Source: UBA9611 sp965237595 (GTDB lineage Bacteria > Chloroflexota > Dehalococcoidia > Lucifugimonadales > UBA3495). Taken from it: DNA of 64,000 nucleotides. The position numbers were made by a program, and so were the translations under genes. The stretch is taken from contig CBDEFY010000007.1 of the NCBI GenBank assembly GCA_965237595.1, forward strand, positions 62,001 to 126,000, in the 5' to 3' direction. Shown piece after piece: positions 63,023-64,000 of the stretch. The first letter of the stretch is position 1; every line of letters begins with the position of its first letter. Below the pieces are notes generated by a model. That model did not search any database. It worked only from the letters and a program-made list of their open reading frames with translations, and had not been told where the DNA came from.

Positions 63023-64000
63023 GTGGGGAACAAATTGACGAAAATCTTAGTTGTTGATGATGAACAGGACATCTTGGGACTTTTGGTTGATGACCTTACC
63101 GACCAAGGCTTCGATGTTGTGTCAGCGGAGAACGGGGCGTCGGCTCTAGGAAAAATTTACAAGGAACGTCCGGACGTTGTGCTGCTTGATCTGATGATGC
63201 CGGTGGTAGACGGTTACGAGGTTCTCCGGACACTCAGACGCGACCCAAGGACGTATAACTTGCCCGTAATACTTCTTACTGCAGTGTCCCCCACGGAGGG
63301 AGAGCAGGCCGCTGTTGAGCTGGGCGCAAACCACTACGTGACCAAGCCCTGGGAAGCAGGCTCCCTTCCGGCGGTAATCAGGGTCGCCATCAGAGAAGCG
63401 GAAAACTCCGGAGGGGCCTATGTTGCCACGTCCGGTTTCGTCAGCACGGGAAATCAGCTGCTCGACACTAAACTCGGCGGCGGAGTGCCTTCTTCGGGCC
63501 TGACATTGATCGAAGGGGGAACGTCCACCGGCAAGAGCGTGTTATGCCAGCACTTCGCATACGCTGCTTTCCACAATGGAATTGGAGTCGCATATTTCAC
63601 CACTCAATATTCGCCAAACGGCTTAGTCAGCCAGATGGGTTCCATCGGACTCGATCCGTCCCTGTACTATCGCTCCGGGATATTCCGGATCAAATTCAGT
63701 TGCATGAGTTTGACCACGCCATGGAATCCTCGAATCTTCTCACCGCATTATCCCAACAGATCCTGGAATTGCCTGAGCAATTCGAATTTATTATGGTTGA
63801 CGCGGTTACCAGCTTGGTCAATGTGGAAGACGAGAATGAGGTCCAATCCTTCTTCTCTATATGTAAAAAGTGTGGAGACGAAAGTAAGTCGATATTTTTG
63901 TCGGTCGACCCGATAGGCCTAACCGACGACACTTTGTTCCGCGTCAGGGCCAAGAGCGACGGTTATTTAAGCTTACGTCTCGATAAAATAGGTGCGCGGC
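63023..64000 (+). pseudogene. Receiver-ArlH/FlaH-like ATPase fusion, copy 2 (4-base deletion; 3' end outside window)
   Basis: Closely similar to copy 1. The receiver has D12, D13, D56, T86 and K108, and Trp110 is intact (TKPWEAG). The ATPase Walker A reads EGGTSTGKSVLCQ. After SGIFRI (63690) four bases (TGAT) present in copy 1 are missing, and the frame is lost. The shifted frame then stays open and conserved to the window edge: QIQLHEFDHAMESSNLL, IMVDAVTSLVNVEDENEVQSFF, then LSVDPIGLTDDTLFRVR. So the lesion is young or an error. The start is a GTG behind CCGGGAGAAAG. Confidence 0.85.

Overview
The window looks like a chromosomal segment of an uncultivated Chloroflexota bacterium, probably of the SAR202 or Dehalococcoidia-like type. 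That placement is inferred from gene content: three LLM-class flavin oxidoreductases, a CaiB-type CoA transferase beside a CitE-like lyase, a lone xanthine-dehydrogenase-family molybdenum subunit, EthD-like small proteins, an archaeal-size methylmalonyl-CoA mutase subunit and a complete F-type ATP synthase operon. There is no rRNA gene, no convincing tRNA, no CRISPR array and no prophage.

Layout. 1-5.6 kb: the end of an amidase, two small genes, a complete IS3-family element (1385-2714, 3-bp target duplication), an LLM oxidoreductase and a CtaG/FixH-like pair. 5.7-13 kb: zinc exporter, EthD-like protein, a three-gene ABC-2 exporter operon whose ATPase carries an in-frame TAG, a DUF2173 gene behind a structured leader, and a frameshifted tyrosine phosphatase. 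12.3-19.6 kb: organic-acid and aromatic-type catabolism (CitE, CaiB, molybdenum hydroxylase, carboxymuconolactone decarboxylase-like protein, RidA) and a dual-OB protein. 20-31.7 kb: housekeeping (EF-G-like GTPase, methylmalonyl-CoA mutase, tyrS, ribF, rsmD, coaD, a coiled-coil protein, a damaged Lon-like protease, a bifunctional-nuclease family gene).

31.9-39 kb: the ATP synthase operon (AtpZ/I-like, then B-E-F-H-A-G-D-C) with a near-consensus promoter and an intrinsic terminator. 39-45 kb: Rex, DUF503, a membrane-anchored hydrolase, a pseudo-receiver, and a zinc-ribbon protein overlapping a membrane HdrD/FadF-like Fe-S oxidoreductase. 45-57.6 kb: FAH-family enzyme, M16 peptidase, MBL hydrolase, uvrA, a MazF-like toxin with an unusual two-HTH partner, a frameshifted BtpA gene, a 3-hydroxyisobutyrate-dehydrogenase-like enzyme, a class III aminotransferase, an LLM oxidoreductase and a VOC protein. 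57.8-60.7 kb: a 979-residue GlcD/GlcF-type FAD plus Fe-S oxidase that carries a palindromic intergenic repeat inside its reading frame.

The most unusual part is the right end (61.0-64.0 kb): a tandem duplication of a gene for a CheY-like receiver fused to an ArlH/FlaH-type (KaiC-superfamily) ATPase, the family that works in the archaellum motor. Both copies carry lesions at different places, and the second runs off the window.

At least six genes contain single stops or small frameshifts while all neighbours are intact. This is either recent decay or residual assembly error, and only read-level data can decide. Several families of short palindromic repeats lie between genes.
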